Shown here in pieces: positions 48,046 to 56,488 of a stretch of 64,000 nucleotides of DNA. The translations under genes were made by a program, and so were the position numbers. The notes beneath the pieces are model-generated. The model made no database searches. It was not told the DNA's origin and saw only the letters and a program-made list of their open reading frames with translations. This stretch comes from Candidatus Roizmanbacteria bacterium UBA6242 (lineage in GTDB: Bacteria > Patescibacteriota > Microgenomatia > UBA1406 > GWC2-37-13): the NCBI GenBank assembly GCA_002440905.1, contig DJWA01000002.1, positions 168,207 to 232,206 on the forward strand, in the 5' to 3' direction. Position 1 is the first letter of the stretch; each line of letters begins with the position of its first letter.

Positions 48046-49335
48046 ATGCTAAAAAAAATCAGGGATAAAATAAGACTTCTTTTTAACGATCCCGCCATAA
48101 AAAGAAAGATAATTTTCACCCTGATGATCTTTCTTTTCTTCCGTTTTTTTGCGTTTCTTCCCGTACCCGCAATCGATATCGCTAAACTAAAGGCGCTTTT
48201 CGCTCAGAGCCAGTTTTTATCACTATTGGACATATTCTCGGGAGGAACTCTTATAAACTTTTCGGTTATGGCTCTTGGACTCAATCCATATATCAACGCT
48301 TCAATCATAATTCAACTATTATCGGCCATGATCCCAACGCTTGAAAAGCTTTCGAAAGAAGGGGAATACGGACGAGCCAAGATAAATCAGTATACGAGAT
48401 ATTTGACCCTTCCTTTGACGTTCGTTCAGGCGATCGGCATATTCATACTCCTCAAGAACCAAGGAATAGTCGGTGTAATGTCGCCACTTGAATTTTTCTC
48501 TTTTATACTAACCATGGTAGCTGGAACTTTCATTCTCATCTGGTTTGGAGAGCTCATTTCAGAATTCGGACTTGGAAACGGAATATCCTTGATTATCTTC
48601 GCGGGGATCGTTGGCAGATTACCGATTGTCCTTTCCCAGACGGCAACCGTCGCGACACCGGAAACGATCTTTAGTGTTGTAGTCTTTGTGGCATTGTCGA
48701 TTGCTGTTATTGCCTCGATCGTATTCATTAACGAGGCTGTCAGAAAGATTCCTGTTTATTATGCCAAAAGAATAAAAGGGAATAGATTGTATTCCGGGGC
48801 GACAAATTTCTTACCCTTAAAGTTAAATCAGGCAGGAGTCATTCCGATAATCTTCGCTGTTTCTTTCGTTTTGATGCCACAACTTGTTGGTAATTTTATA
48901 GTTTATTCCCCAAATTCAGCATTGTCATCAATCGGAAGGTTTTTGGTGAGTTTTTTCTCACCAGAAGGTTTTTTCTATAACTTCTTCTATTTCGTATTGG
49001 TCATCGCCTTTACTTTTTTCTATACAGTAGTCGTCTTTAATCCTCAAAAAATATCTGAAGAAATCCAAAAACATGGCGGATTTATACCGGGAATTAGGCC
49101 GGGACTTGCCACCAAGCAGTTTCTAGAAAAAATCGTTTACAGGATTACAACCGTTGGAGCTGTATTTTTGGGGTTGGTTGCGGTTATGCCGGTATTGGTT
49201 TCCAAAGTAACGGGACTCACTAATCTTGTTATTGGGGGGACCGGAATCTTGATCGTAGTTTCGGTCGTTCTTGAGACCTTCAAAAAAATCGAAGCCCAGC
49301 TGGTGATGAAGAGTTACGACAGGTTTGTAAAATAA
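48046..49335 (+). CDS. secY: Protein translocase subunit SecY
   Basis: The membrane channel for protein export and insertion. 429 residues with ten spans. NDPAIKRKIIFTLMIFLFFR opens it; LSIFALGLNPYI-type (VMALGLNPYINASIIIQLL), QYTRYLTLPLTFVQAIG, FGLGNGISLIIFAGIV and GGFIPGIRPG followed by T are conserved SecY stretches. The gene sits at the usual spc-operon end before rpmG, adk and map. Confidence 0.97.
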   Translation: MLKKIRDKIRLLFNDPAIKRKIIFTLMIFLFFRFFAFLPVPAIDIAKLKALFAQSQFLSLLDIFSGGTLINFSVMALGLNPYINASIIIQLLSAMIPTLEKLSKEGEYGRAKINQYTRYLTLPLTFVQAIGIFILLKNQGIVGVMSPLEFFSFILTMVAGTFILIWFGELISEFGLGNGISLIIFAGIVGRLPIVLSQTATVATPETIFSVVVFVALSIAVIASIVFINEAVRKIPVYYAKRIKGNRLYSGATNFLPLKLNQAGVIPIIFAVSFVLMPQLVGNFIVYSPNSALSSIGRFLVSFFSPEGFFYNFFYFVLVIAFTFFYTVVVFNPQKISEEIQKHGGFIPGIRPGLATKQFLEKIVYRITTVGAVFLGLVAVMPVLVSKVTGLTNLVIGGTGILIVVSVVLETFKKIEAQLVMKSYDRFVK

Positions 49336-49362
49336 TAATTAATAATTAATCTTTAAACAAAT

Positions 49363-49536
49363 ATGGCAAAAAAAGGATCTAGGATTCAGGTCGGACTTGT
49401 CTGTGAAGTCTGTAAGAGTATAAATTACGTTGTTCCAAAGAACAAGATCAACACAACGACCGCCTTGAAGCTTAATAAGTTTTGCTCGAAATGCAAAAAG
49501 CACACTTCCCACAAGGAAACGAAGAAATTGGACTGA
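49363..49536 (+). CDS. rpmG: Ribosomal protein L33, zinc form
   Basis: 57 residues: MAKKGSRIQVGLVCEVCKS and NKFCSKCKKHTSHKETKK, with two CxxC pairs. It is too short for the usual ORF cut-off. Position between secY and adk is unusual; rpmJ or infA are commoner neighbours of this segment. Confidence 0.93.
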   Translation: MAKKGSRIQVGLVCEVCKSINYVVPKNKINTTTALKLNKFCSKCKKHTSHKETKKLD

Positions 49537-49545
49537 TTCAATATT

Positions 49546-50673
49546 ATGAAAATTGTTTTAATCGGAATTCAAGGGTCAGGTAAGTCTACTCAGGGAAATT
49601 TATTGTCACACCAACTGGGTATACCTTATCTTTCGACCGGCCATATTTTCAGGACGTTGGCTAAGGAAAAAACCAAGCTAGGTCATTACATAAAGGTTGT
49701 CATTAACACTGGGCTTTTGGTTCCCGACGAAAAAACAATTGAGATCGTTAACACCTATTTATCAAGACCAGAATACCGCAAAGGATACATTCTTGACGGA
49801 TTCCCAAGAACGATCGCTCAAGCCAAGAAGTTTATCAATAACGTCGATAAGGTTGTTTATTTAGATATTCCAGACAAAGAGGCCATATACAGACTTGTTT
49901 ATCGTCATAGCGAAGTCAGGGAAGATGAAACTATTCCAGCTATAAAAAAGCGAATAGAATCCTTTAAGAAATTTACCTTACCGGTTCTGGCATATTACCA
50001 AAAAGAAAAAAAGCTTGCAGAAATTGACGGGACTCAATCTATTGAAGTTGTTAATCAGGAGGTCTTGAAGAGTTTAGGAAAACAACTTGTCAAAAACAGG
50101 ATCGAAAATTGGAAGCAGGACACAAAGAAGATGATCTGTATCGTTGGGCTTCCCGGAGTCGGGAAGACCGATGCTACTAACTTTTTCAAAGAGCGCGGGT
50201 TACCAACGATTTCTTTCGGACAAGCGATAAACGACTATATCGATGATAATCACATGCCTCATGTAGAAAAGACCCACAAGAAAGTCCGACTCGAATTGAG
50301 GCAAAAGTATGGAATGGCAGCGATGGCCAAATTGAACGAGAAAAAAATAAAAAAAGCATTTAAGGAGAGTATGACTCTTGTAATCGATGGTTTGAGAAGT
50401 TGGCAAGAATATGTTTATCTGAAAAAGGCTTTTCCCAAGGTTAAGATTTACCTGGTAGGCATTTATGCCGATAAGAAACTGAGGTGGTCAAGGTCAGTCA
50501 AGAGAACAAAAAGAAACAAGCTCTATGGTGAAGATCGTGACTTGGACGAATTAATCGGAATCAATATGGCCCCAACAATCGCCTACGCAGACTTTCTCGT
50601 CAAAAACAATTTCTCGATAGAGGATTTCCACGATAAATTAGAGGAAGTTTACAGGATGATCTATTATTCATGA
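49546..50673 (+). CDS. adk: Adenylate kinase fused to a second P-loop kinase-like domain
   Basis: 375 residues, near twice normal. Residues 1-178: adenylate kinase with Walker A GIQGSGKST (7-15), YLSTGHIFR, LDGFPRT (83-89) and R120...IKKRIESF; the mobile LID is short. Residues 195-375: a second P-loop kinase with GLPGVGKTD (201-209), LPTISFGQAI, VIDGLRSWQEYV and a R-rich lid (LRWSRSVKRTKR). The second half resembles the archaeal UPF0200 / dephospho-CoA-kinase-like family from memory. No stop or frameshift separates the halves, so it is a true fusion. It lies between rpmG and map, the standard adk place; overlaps map by 4 bases. Confidence 0.88.
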   Translation: MKIVLIGIQGSGKSTQGNLLSHQLGIPYLSTGHIFRTLAKEKTKLGHYIKVVINTGLLVPDEKTIEIVNTYLSRPEYRKGYILDGFPRTIAQAKKFINNVDKVVYLDIPDKEAIYRLVYRHSEVREDETIPAIKKRIESFKKFTLPVLAYYQKEKKLAEIDGTQSIEVVNQEVLKSLGKQLVKNRIENWKQDTKKMICIVGLPGVGKTDATNFFKERGLPTISFGQAINDYIDDNHMPHVEKTHKKVRLELRQKYGMAAMAKLNEKKIKKAFKESMTLVIDGLRSWQEYVYLKKAFPKVKIYLVGIYADKKLRWSRSVKRTKRNKLYGEDRDLDELIGINMAPTIAYADFLVKNNFSIEDFHDKLEEVYRMIYYS

Positions 50674-51422
50674 TCGATTACAAGAGTGAGGATGAAATAG
50701 AATCAATGAGGCAGGGTGGAACGATGTTAAGAAATGTCGTTAATCAGCTTTTGCCTCTTATTAAGGAGGGAATGACGACGGAGGAGGTTGATAGGATTGC
50801 GACGGAGCTCATTAAAAATCAGGGAGGGGATATTTCCTTCAATAAGGTAAAGGGTTACAGATGGAGTACTTGTTTATGCATAAATGAACAGGTCGTTCAT
50901 ACGCCGCCCTCAAAGAGAGTGCTTAAGAACGGTGACGTCTTTACGGTTGATATAGGAGTCTATTACAAAAATCTCCATACCGATTATGCTACGACGTTTG
51001 TTGTCGGGGGTAAGACTGATCCGGAAACTGAAAGGTTTTTGAAAATTGGAAAAGAAACATTGGAAAAAGCCATTGATCGGGCAAAATCCGGTGCAAGGAT
51101 CGGCGAAATATCAAAAGTAATTCAAGACAATATCTATGGGGCTGGTTATTTTATTCTTAAAGAATTGACGGGCCATGGAGTGGGAAAAGAGCTTCATGAA
51201 GACCCATTTGTCCCGGGTTACCTGGACCGCAAGATAGAGAAGACATTAAAAATTAAGCCAGGGTTGGTAATCGCTATTGAAGTCATATACTCGAAGGGGA
51301 CGGAAGAGATTGCTTATGAATCGGGGAATGATTGGTCAATAACTTCCTCGGATCTGAGTTTGACCGCCTGTTTCGAACATACGATTGCAATATCAGAAAA
51401 GGGCACAATTGTGTTGACTTGA
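50670..51422 (+). CDS. map: Methionine aminopeptidase, type I
   Basis: Removes the N-terminal Met of nascent proteins. Metal ligands are in VFTVDIGVYYKNLHTDYATT (two Asp), LTGHGVGKELHEDP (His), VIAIEVIYSKG (Glu) and CFEHTIAISEKG (Glu). 250 residues. ATGA overlap with adk. It ends the secY segment; infA has its own promoter 60 bases on. Confidence 0.96.
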   Translation: MIDYKSEDEIESMRQGGTMLRNVVNQLLPLIKEGMTTEEVDRIATELIKNQGGDISFNKVKGYRWSTCLCINEQVVHTPPSKRVLKNGDVFTVDIGVYYKNLHTDYATTFVVGGKTDPETERFLKIGKETLEKAIDRAKSGARIGEISKVIQDNIYGAGYFILKELTGHGVGKELHEDPFVPGYLDRKIEKTLKIKPGLVIAIEVIYSKGTEEIAYESGNDWSITSSDLSLTACFEHTIAISEKGTIVLT

Positions 51423-51450
51423 GTGAATTAATGGGAAAAGTGAAATTTGC

Positions 51451-51480
51451 TTGTATAAATTGTCAATTTTGTGCTAAAAT
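51451..51480 (+). promoter_or_regulatory. infA promoter
   Basis: TTGTAT (51451-51456), 18 bases, TAAAAT (51475-51480) with TGC as extended -10. Predicted start about 51487, leader about 3 nt before ATG 51490. Confidence 0.7.
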
Positions 51481-51489
51481 ATTAGGTTT

Positions 51490-51705
51490 ATGAAGGATAA
51501 CGTAGCAATTGTTGAGGGAGAAGTGATTGAAAACCTGCCCAACACGCTTTTCAGGGTTAAATTATTTAATTCTGAGAAAGTGATTATGTGCTACCTATCG
51601 GGTAAAATGAGAAAGAATTATATAAAAATTCTTCCCGGAGATAAGGTGAGAGCAGAAATGACACCTTATGATTTAAATCGGGGAAGGATAGTTTATAGAA
51701 TTTAA
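51490..51705 (+). CDS. infA: Translation initiation factor IF-1
   Basis: 71-residue OB-fold protein that binds the A site during initiation: [39 protein letters not shown] and [14 protein letters not shown]. It opens a new unit infA-rpmJ-rpsM-rpsK-rpsD-rpoA-rplQ from a nearly leaderless promoter. Confidence 0.97.
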   Translation: MKDNVAIVEGEVIENLPNTLFRVKLFNSEKVIMCYLSGKMRKNYIKILPGDKVRAEMTPYDLNRGRIVYRI

Positions 51706-51707
51706 TT

Positions 51708-51821
51708 ATGAAAGTAAGATCATCGGTTAAGAAAATTTGTCCGAAGTGTAAAATGGTGAAACGAAAAGGAAAAATATATGTCGTTTGTTCAAACGTTAAA
51801 CATAAACAAAAACAGGCATAA
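51708..51821 (+). CDS. rpmJ: Ribosomal protein L36
   Basis: 37 residues: [19 protein letters not shown] and [10 protein letters not shown]; the zinc site is C11, C14, C27 and H32. Too short for ordinary ORF calling. Canonical place between infA and rpsM. Confidence 0.95.
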   Translation: MKVRSSVKKICPKCKMVKRKGKIYVVCSNVKHKQKQA

Positions 51822-51827
51822 AATAAT

Positions 51828-52265
51828 ATGGCAAGATTAATGGGTATAACCCTTCCGGATGAAAAGAGAATCGATTACGCTTTGACGCTAATTTACGGCA
51901 TTGGTTGGAGTAACGTCAAATTGGTATTAGATCAATCTAAGGTTGACCATTCGAAAAAGGTTAAAGATGTCACCGAAGATGAGATGAAAAAAATAATCGA
52001 AGTAATGGAGACAAACTTCAAAGTAGAAGGAGAGTTAAGGGAACTATTGACAGACAATATTAAGAGATTACGGGAGATTGGGAGCTACCGAGGCAATCGC
52101 CACGTTAGGGGTTTGCCGTCAAGAGGTCAAAGGACAAAGTCTAATGCTCGTACCAAGCGTGGTAAGAGAAAGACCGTAGGAGCTCTTAGAAAAGAAGCTT
52201 GGGCAAAGCTCGAATCTGGTAAAACCGCAGCTGCAGTTACTGACGCAAAAGCGGCAAAAAAATAA
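51828..52265 (+). CDS. rpsM: Ribosomal protein S13
   Basis: 145 residues: ITLPDEKRIDYALTLIYGIG, LREIGSYRGNRHVRGLPSRG, QRTKSNARTKRGKRKT. The Ala/Lys tail after the core is longer than usual. Contacts tRNA in the P site. Confidence 0.96.
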   Translation: MARLMGITLPDEKRIDYALTLIYGIGWSNVKLVLDQSKVDHSKKVKDVTEDEMKKIIEVMETNFKVEGELRELLTDNIKRLREIGSYRGNRHVRGLPSRGQRTKSNARTKRGKRKTVGALRKEAWAKLESGKTAAAVTDAKAAKK

Positions 52266-52281
52266 TTAATTAAACAAAACC

Positions 52282-52656
52282 ATGGCAAAACAAAAAACAC
52301 AAAAAGTAGTTGAAAAAGGAAGAATTTATATCACCGCAACTTTCAATAATACGATGGTGACGGTTGCCGACGAAAAAGGCAATCCAGTCGTTGTTGGATC
52401 AACCGGAATGCACGGATTTACAGGTACGAGAAAATCAACCCCACACGCCGCAACAGTAACCACAGAGGCTGTCTTAAAGAAAGCGACCGAACAATATTCC
52501 TTTAGAGTAGCCGACATCTTCATAAAAGGCATCGGTCCTGGACGGGAAGCATCATTGAGGGCAATTAAAGCCTCGCGCGTCGAGATAAATCGCATTATTG
52601 ACATTACGCCTGTTCCCCACAATGGAGTCAGGCCGCCAAAAATTAGGAGAGTATAA
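52282..52656 (+). CDS. rpsK: Ribosomal protein S11
   Basis: 124 residues: GRIYITATFNNTMVTVADEK, IKGIGPGREASLRAIKAS and ITPVPHNGVRPPKIRRV. Platform protein near the E site. Confidence 0.97.
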   Translation: MAKQKTQKVVEKGRIYITATFNNTMVTVADEKGNPVVVGSTGMHGFTGTRKSTPHAATVTTEAVLKKATEQYSFRVADIFIKGIGPGREASLRAIKASRVEINRIIDITPVPHNGVRPPKIRRV

Positions 52657-52659
52657 AAT

Positions 52660-53280
52660 ATGAGATACACTGGACCAAAAAATAGAATTGCTAGGCGCGA
52701 AGGAATTGATCTCGGACTAAAAACGCCGGGCTCTAAATCCCATGCCCGACTTTTGAAGAAGCTAAATGTTTTGCCAGGTCAGCACGGAACTCGCGGTCGC
52801 CGCAAAGTTTCAGAGCGTGGTATCCAATTAAGGGAAAAACAGAAGCTTCGTTTCATGTTCGGACTTACGGAAAAACAACTGAAGAATTATTTTGGAAAAG
52901 CTCGTGAGAAAAAAGGAAACACAGCTCTTCATCTTTCCCAATATTTGGAAAAAAGACTAGACAATGTAGTTTTCAGGTTGGGGTTGGCACCGACACGCGC
53001 TGCCTCCAGACAACTAATTAATCATGGACACGTTTCTGTTAACGACAAGAAGGTCAGAGTGGCATCGTACCAACTTAGGGTTGGGGACAAGGTGACCTTT
53101 ATAAAAGATAAGTCAGCAAAAATTCCCTATATAAAAGCAGCTCTTGAGAATAAAGATTTAATGATCCCATCATGGGTTGAGAAGAAAGCTATTGTCGGTC
53201 GTCTAGCAGCCGAACCGACGCTCGATGAAATCGCCAAACAGATAAATTTGAGATTAATAATTGAATATTATTCTCGATAA
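52660..53280 (+). CDS. rpsD: Ribosomal protein S4
   Basis: 206 residues: RYTGPKNRIARREGIDLGLK, QLREKQKLRFMFGLTEKQLK and LGLAPTRAASRQLINHGHV in the S4 domain. No zinc cysteines, so the zinc-free form. Regulates the alpha operon in E. coli. Confidence 0.97.
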   Translation: MRYTGPKNRIARREGIDLGLKTPGSKSHARLLKKLNVLPGQHGTRGRRKVSERGIQLREKQKLRFMFGLTEKQLKNYFGKAREKKGNTALHLSQYLEKRLDNVVFRLGLAPTRAASRQLINHGHVSVNDKKVRVASYQLRVGDKVTFIKDKSAKIPYIKAALENKDLMIPSWVEKKAIVGRLAAEPTLDEIAKQINLRLIIEYYSR

Positions 53281-53300
53281 TTAACAGTTTCAATTTTATT

Positions 53301-54224
53301 ATGATTAATCCTAATTTCACGACTGTAAAGTTGGAAGAAGGCAATTACGGTAAATTCGTATTGGAACCTCTTCCACAAGGATTTGGTTCAAGCTTGGGCC
53401 ATGCCTTGAGAAGGACGCTCTTGTCGTCATTGAAAGGCGCTGCCGTTACCAATGTTAAGGTTGACGGGGCTCCCCACTTGTTTACGACCATTCCAGGCGT
53501 TAAAGAATCGGTTCTTGACATTGTCTTGAACCTCAAGCAGTTGAAATTTAACGTCACCGAAGGTGGGCCGTTTAAGATAAAGATCAATGTCAAAGGTGCC
53601 AAGAAAGTTACCGCAGCAGATATTGAAGGTGAGGTCGATCCTATAAATCGCGACCTTTACATCGGAGAAGTCTCAGACGATAAGGGTAAGTTAAATATTG
53701 AAGCGACTGTTGAGGTTGGATATGGGTATTCAGCCGTTGACGAGCGCGAGAAAAAGGAATTTGGATTCATTCCGGTCGACGCTTTCTTTTCACCCATTGA
53801 AAAAGTCAACATTAAGGTTGAGGAAGCTCGCGTAGGAAGAAAAGCGAACTTCGATAAATTGACTGTGGAAGTTTGGACCGATGGATCAGTCACTCCTAAT
53901 GATGCTTTGAGAAATGCTACAACACTTTTGTCGTCATATTTCTCATATATCCTTTCAGGATCTGATGCACCTGTTGAGTCGACAGCCGCATCGGTTGAAG
54001 AAGAGAAGAAAGAAGTCATCGATAAGAAACTTTTCGAAATTATTATTGATGAATTGAATCTTCCAAGCAGGGTTATCAACGCCTTACTTAGAGAGAAGAT
54101 TGAAACAGTTGCCGACCTTATTAAGGCTGGACGGGGAAAACTTGCGGAAATGAAAGGTGTCGGAAAGAAATCAATTCAATTGATTGAAGAAGAGTTAAAA
54201 AAAATGGATATTTCTCTTGACTAA
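53301..54224 (+). CDS. rpoA: RNA polymerase alpha subunit
   Basis: 307 residues. N-terminal dimer domain: FVLEPLPQGFGSSLGHALRR and KGAAVTNVKVDGAPHLFTTI; C-terminal alphaCTD: LNLPSRVINALLREKIETV and MKGVGKKSIQLIEEELKK. Both domains are intact, so contact with UP elements and activators is possible. Confidence 0.98.
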   Translation: MINPNFTTVKLEEGNYGKFVLEPLPQGFGSSLGHALRRTLLSSLKGAAVTNVKVDGAPHLFTTIPGVKESVLDIVLNLKQLKFNVTEGGPFKIKINVKGAKKVTAADIEGEVDPINRDLYIGEVSDDKGKLNIEATVEVGYGYSAVDEREKKEFGFIPVDAFFSPIEKVNIKVEEARVGRKANFDKLTVEVWTDGSVTPNDALRNATTLLSSYFSYILSGSDAPVESTAASVEEEKKEVIDKKLFEIIIDELNLPSRVINALLREKIETVADLIKAGRGKLAEMKGVGKKSIQLIEEELKKMDISLD

Positions 54225-54226
54225 TT

Positions 54227-54688
54227 ATGAGGCACGGATTTAAGAAAGCAAAATTTGCCGCAGGTTATGACGCAGACCGCATGCTTATGCGTAAGCTGAT
54301 GTTTAATTTTTTTACAAACGGCAAGTTGACGACGACCTTTTCTAAAATAAAGGCTTTAAGACCTGAGATAGAAAAAGCCGTCACAAAGATAAAAAAGGGA
54401 ACGGAAGCGGATAAAAACAACCTTTTGAAAAGGTTCGGCAGCAACTACAAGATGTTGTCGGAGGTTTTCAAGGAAGTCTCAACCCAGTTATCAAAAGTCC
54501 AAAGCGGATACACCAAGATAATCAAATTGGGGGACCGTGAAAGTGACGGAGCTAAGTCGGCGACTCTTGTTTGGGCATATCCGGTTGTTTTGCCGGGTAA
54601 GAAAAAAGATACCTCTAAAAAGTCCGCTCCTAAGTTAGATAAGAAAGAGAGTAAAGAAGTTGTTAAAAAGGAAGTTAAGGATAAATAA
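54227..54688 (+). CDS. rplQ: Ribosomal protein L17 with basic tail
   Basis: 153 residues: MRHGFKKAKFAAGYDADRML and LMFNFFTNGKLTTTFSKIKA; RESDGAKSATLVW ends the core. A tail of about 30 residues rich in K, S and E extends beyond the usual end, like that of L22. Confidence 0.95.
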   Translation: MRHGFKKAKFAAGYDADRMLMRKLMFNFFTNGKLTTTFSKIKALRPEIEKAVTKIKKGTEADKNNLLKRFGSNYKMLSEVFKEVSTQLSKVQSGYTKIIKLGDRESDGAKSATLVWAYPVVLPGKKKDTSKKSAPKLDKKESKEVVKKEVKDK

Positions 54689-54690
54689 TT

Positions 54691-55119
54691 ATGAAAACAA
54701 CAGCCACCACAAAGTCGCTTAAGGAAAAAAACATTCAAAGGAACTGGCACAAAATTGATGTCAAGGGAAAGGTCCTTGGACGGATCGCTCCTGAGATCGC
54801 CAAATACCTTCAGGGAAAACACAAAAGGGATTATGCTCCTTATCTTGATTGTGGCGACTACGTTGTTGTCATAAATGCCTCGGAGGTCGTTTTAACAGGA
54901 CGAAAAGCCGGTTCGAAGACTTATACTCGCTATTCAGGTTATCCGGGAGGGTTGAGAGTCGATAAGTTCGCTGATCTTTTGGTCAAGAATCCAACCAGAA
55001 TAATCGAGAATGCTGTTTCCGGAATGCTTCCCAAAAACAAGTTCAGAACAGATAGGCTTAGAAGAATGTTTGTTTCTAAAGACGAAAATCATAAATTTAA
55101 TGACAAATTTTCTAAATAA
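54691..55119 (+). CDS. rplM: Ribosomal protein L13
   Basis: 142 residues: NWHKIDVKGKVLGRIAPEIA, LQGKHKRDYAPYLDCGDYVV and AVSGMLPKNKFRTDRLRRM. Directly follows rplQ and precedes rpsI, the usual L13-S9 pair. Confidence 0.96.
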   Translation: MKTTATTKSLKEKNIQRNWHKIDVKGKVLGRIAPEIAKYLQGKHKRDYAPYLDCGDYVVVINASEVVLTGRKAGSKTYTRYSGYPGGLRVDKFADLLVKNPTRIIENAVSGMLPKNKFRTDRLRRMFVSKDENHKFNDKFSK

Positions 55120-55124
55120 TCAAT

Positions 55125-55589
55125 ATGGCAAAAGCAGCAAAGAAAACAAAAGACGTTCAGTATTACGAAGCCGTAGGTCGCCGAAAATTATCGGTAGCCA
55201 GAGTAAGGCTTTATATCACCGGCAAGGATAAAACTGCCACAGTCGCAGGTGTAAAGGTCAAAGAGGGAGAGGTCTATCTTAATGAGAAGCCGTTGGCAAA
55301 ATCTGTTGCCCTAGCATATGATCGCGAATTCATGCTGCAGCCCTTGAAATTGACCGGAAACGAGAATAGATTCGCCGTTTCAATTAGAGTACGCGGTGGA
55401 GGACCTAACGGCCAACTTGAAGCCATTAGCCACGGATTGGCAAGGGCCCTTGATATCGTTGACAGCGCCCAGTACAGGGCAACTCTTAAGGATGCCGGAC
55501 TTCTGACGAGAGATCCAAGAACACGCGAAAGAAGAAAAGTAGGTACGGGCGGTAAAGCAAGAAGAGTCAAGCAGTCGCCAAAGAGGTAA
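55125..55589 (+). CDS. rpsI: Ribosomal protein S9
   Basis: 154 residues: YEAVGRRKLSVARVRLYITG, VRVRGGGPNGQLEAISHGLA-type core and RERRKVGTGGKARRVKQSPKR near the end (quoted in short), with the conserved K-R terminus that touches P-site tRNA. The last ribosomal gene; a glycosyltransferase starts 17 bases on without a terminator. Confidence 0.96.
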   Translation: MAKAAKKTKDVQYYEAVGRRKLSVARVRLYITGKDKTATVAGVKVKEGEVYLNEKPLAKSVALAYDREFMLQPLKLTGNENRFAVSIRVRGGGPNGQLEAISHGLARALDIVDSAQYRATLKDAGLLTRDPRTRERRKVGTGGKARRVKQSPKR

Positions 55590-55606
55590 TTTGTAAGCTT
55601 TTTATT

Positions 55607-56488
55607 ATGCAGCTTTCAATCATAATTGTCTCCTTTAATACCCTCGACATAACACTTAAGTGCCTCAGAAATTTAAGGAAAAATTTTGTTAAATATCCTT
55701 TAAAGTACGAAGTCATCGTCGTCGACAACGGTTCAGTCGACGGATCACCTAAAGCACTTATTGATCTGAAAAAAGACTGGTCGAATCTCAAAGTTATTCT
55801 CTCGAAGAAAAACTTAGGGTACGGTAAAGCAAACAATAAAGGCACCGATGTCGCCCGGGGGAAATACGTACTCTATCTTAATTCAGACGCGATCGTTACC
55901 GATATAAACTTCAGCGATCTTATTGGTTTTTTCAACAGGAAAAAAGATTTAGGAGCTTTAACCGTCAAGGTAATGTTGACAAACGGTGAAATCGATCCCG
56001 CATCGCATCGCGGTTTCCCGACACCCTGGGCATCTCTCACTTATTTTCTTGGACTTGAAAAAGTTTTTTTCAAGGTCCCTTTCTTAAACAAGATGTTCGG
56101 CCAATATCACCAGGTACATTTGGACCTGGGTACGATCCACGAAATAGACGTTCCTACAGGAGCATTTCTTATGGTCAGAGCCAATATAATTAAGGAAATT
56201 AAAGGTTTTGATAGAGATTATTTCGCGTATGGGGAGGATGTTGAAATGGCCTTCAGGATAAAAGAATTGGGTTATAAAATTCTTTATTACCCTTTGTGGA
56301 AAGTTCTCCATCTTAAATCTGTTTCGGGTTTGAAAAAAAAGGATAACAATATAAGGTCAAAAACAAGATTCCATTTTTACAATTCGATGAAGATTTTTTA
56401 CCGCAAGCACTATGAGAAAAAATACCCCTGGATATTCAATCAATTAATTTATTGGGCAATAGATTTAAAAAGAACTTTTTCCTCATGA
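55607..56488 (+). CDS. GT2 glycosyltransferase, rhamnosyltransferase-like
   Basis: 293 residues. LSIIIVSFNTLDITLKCLRN, VIVVDNGSVDGSPKAL, LNSDAIVTD (DxD-like), VPTGAFLMVRANIIKEIKGF and YGEDVEMAFRIKELGYKILY match GT2 enzymes such as WbbL. It is probably cytoplasmic and adds a sugar, perhaps rhamnose, to a lipid-linked glycan. First gene of the exopolysaccharide cluster; it may be read from the ribosomal transcript. Confidence 0.88.
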   Translation: MQLSIIIVSFNTLDITLKCLRNLRKNFVKYPLKYEVIVVDNGSVDGSPKALIDLKKDWSNLKVILSKKNLGYGKANNKGTDVARGKYVLYLNSDAIVTDINFSDLIGFFNRKKDLGALTVKVMLTNGEIDPASHRGFPTPWASLTYFLGLEKVFFKVPFLNKMFGQYHQVHLDLGTIHEIDVPTGAFLMVRANIIKEIKGFDRDYFAYGEDVEMAFRIKELGYKILYYPLWKVLHLKSVSGLKKKDNNIRSKTRFHFYNSMKIFYRKHYEKKYPWIFNQLIYWAIDLKRTFSS

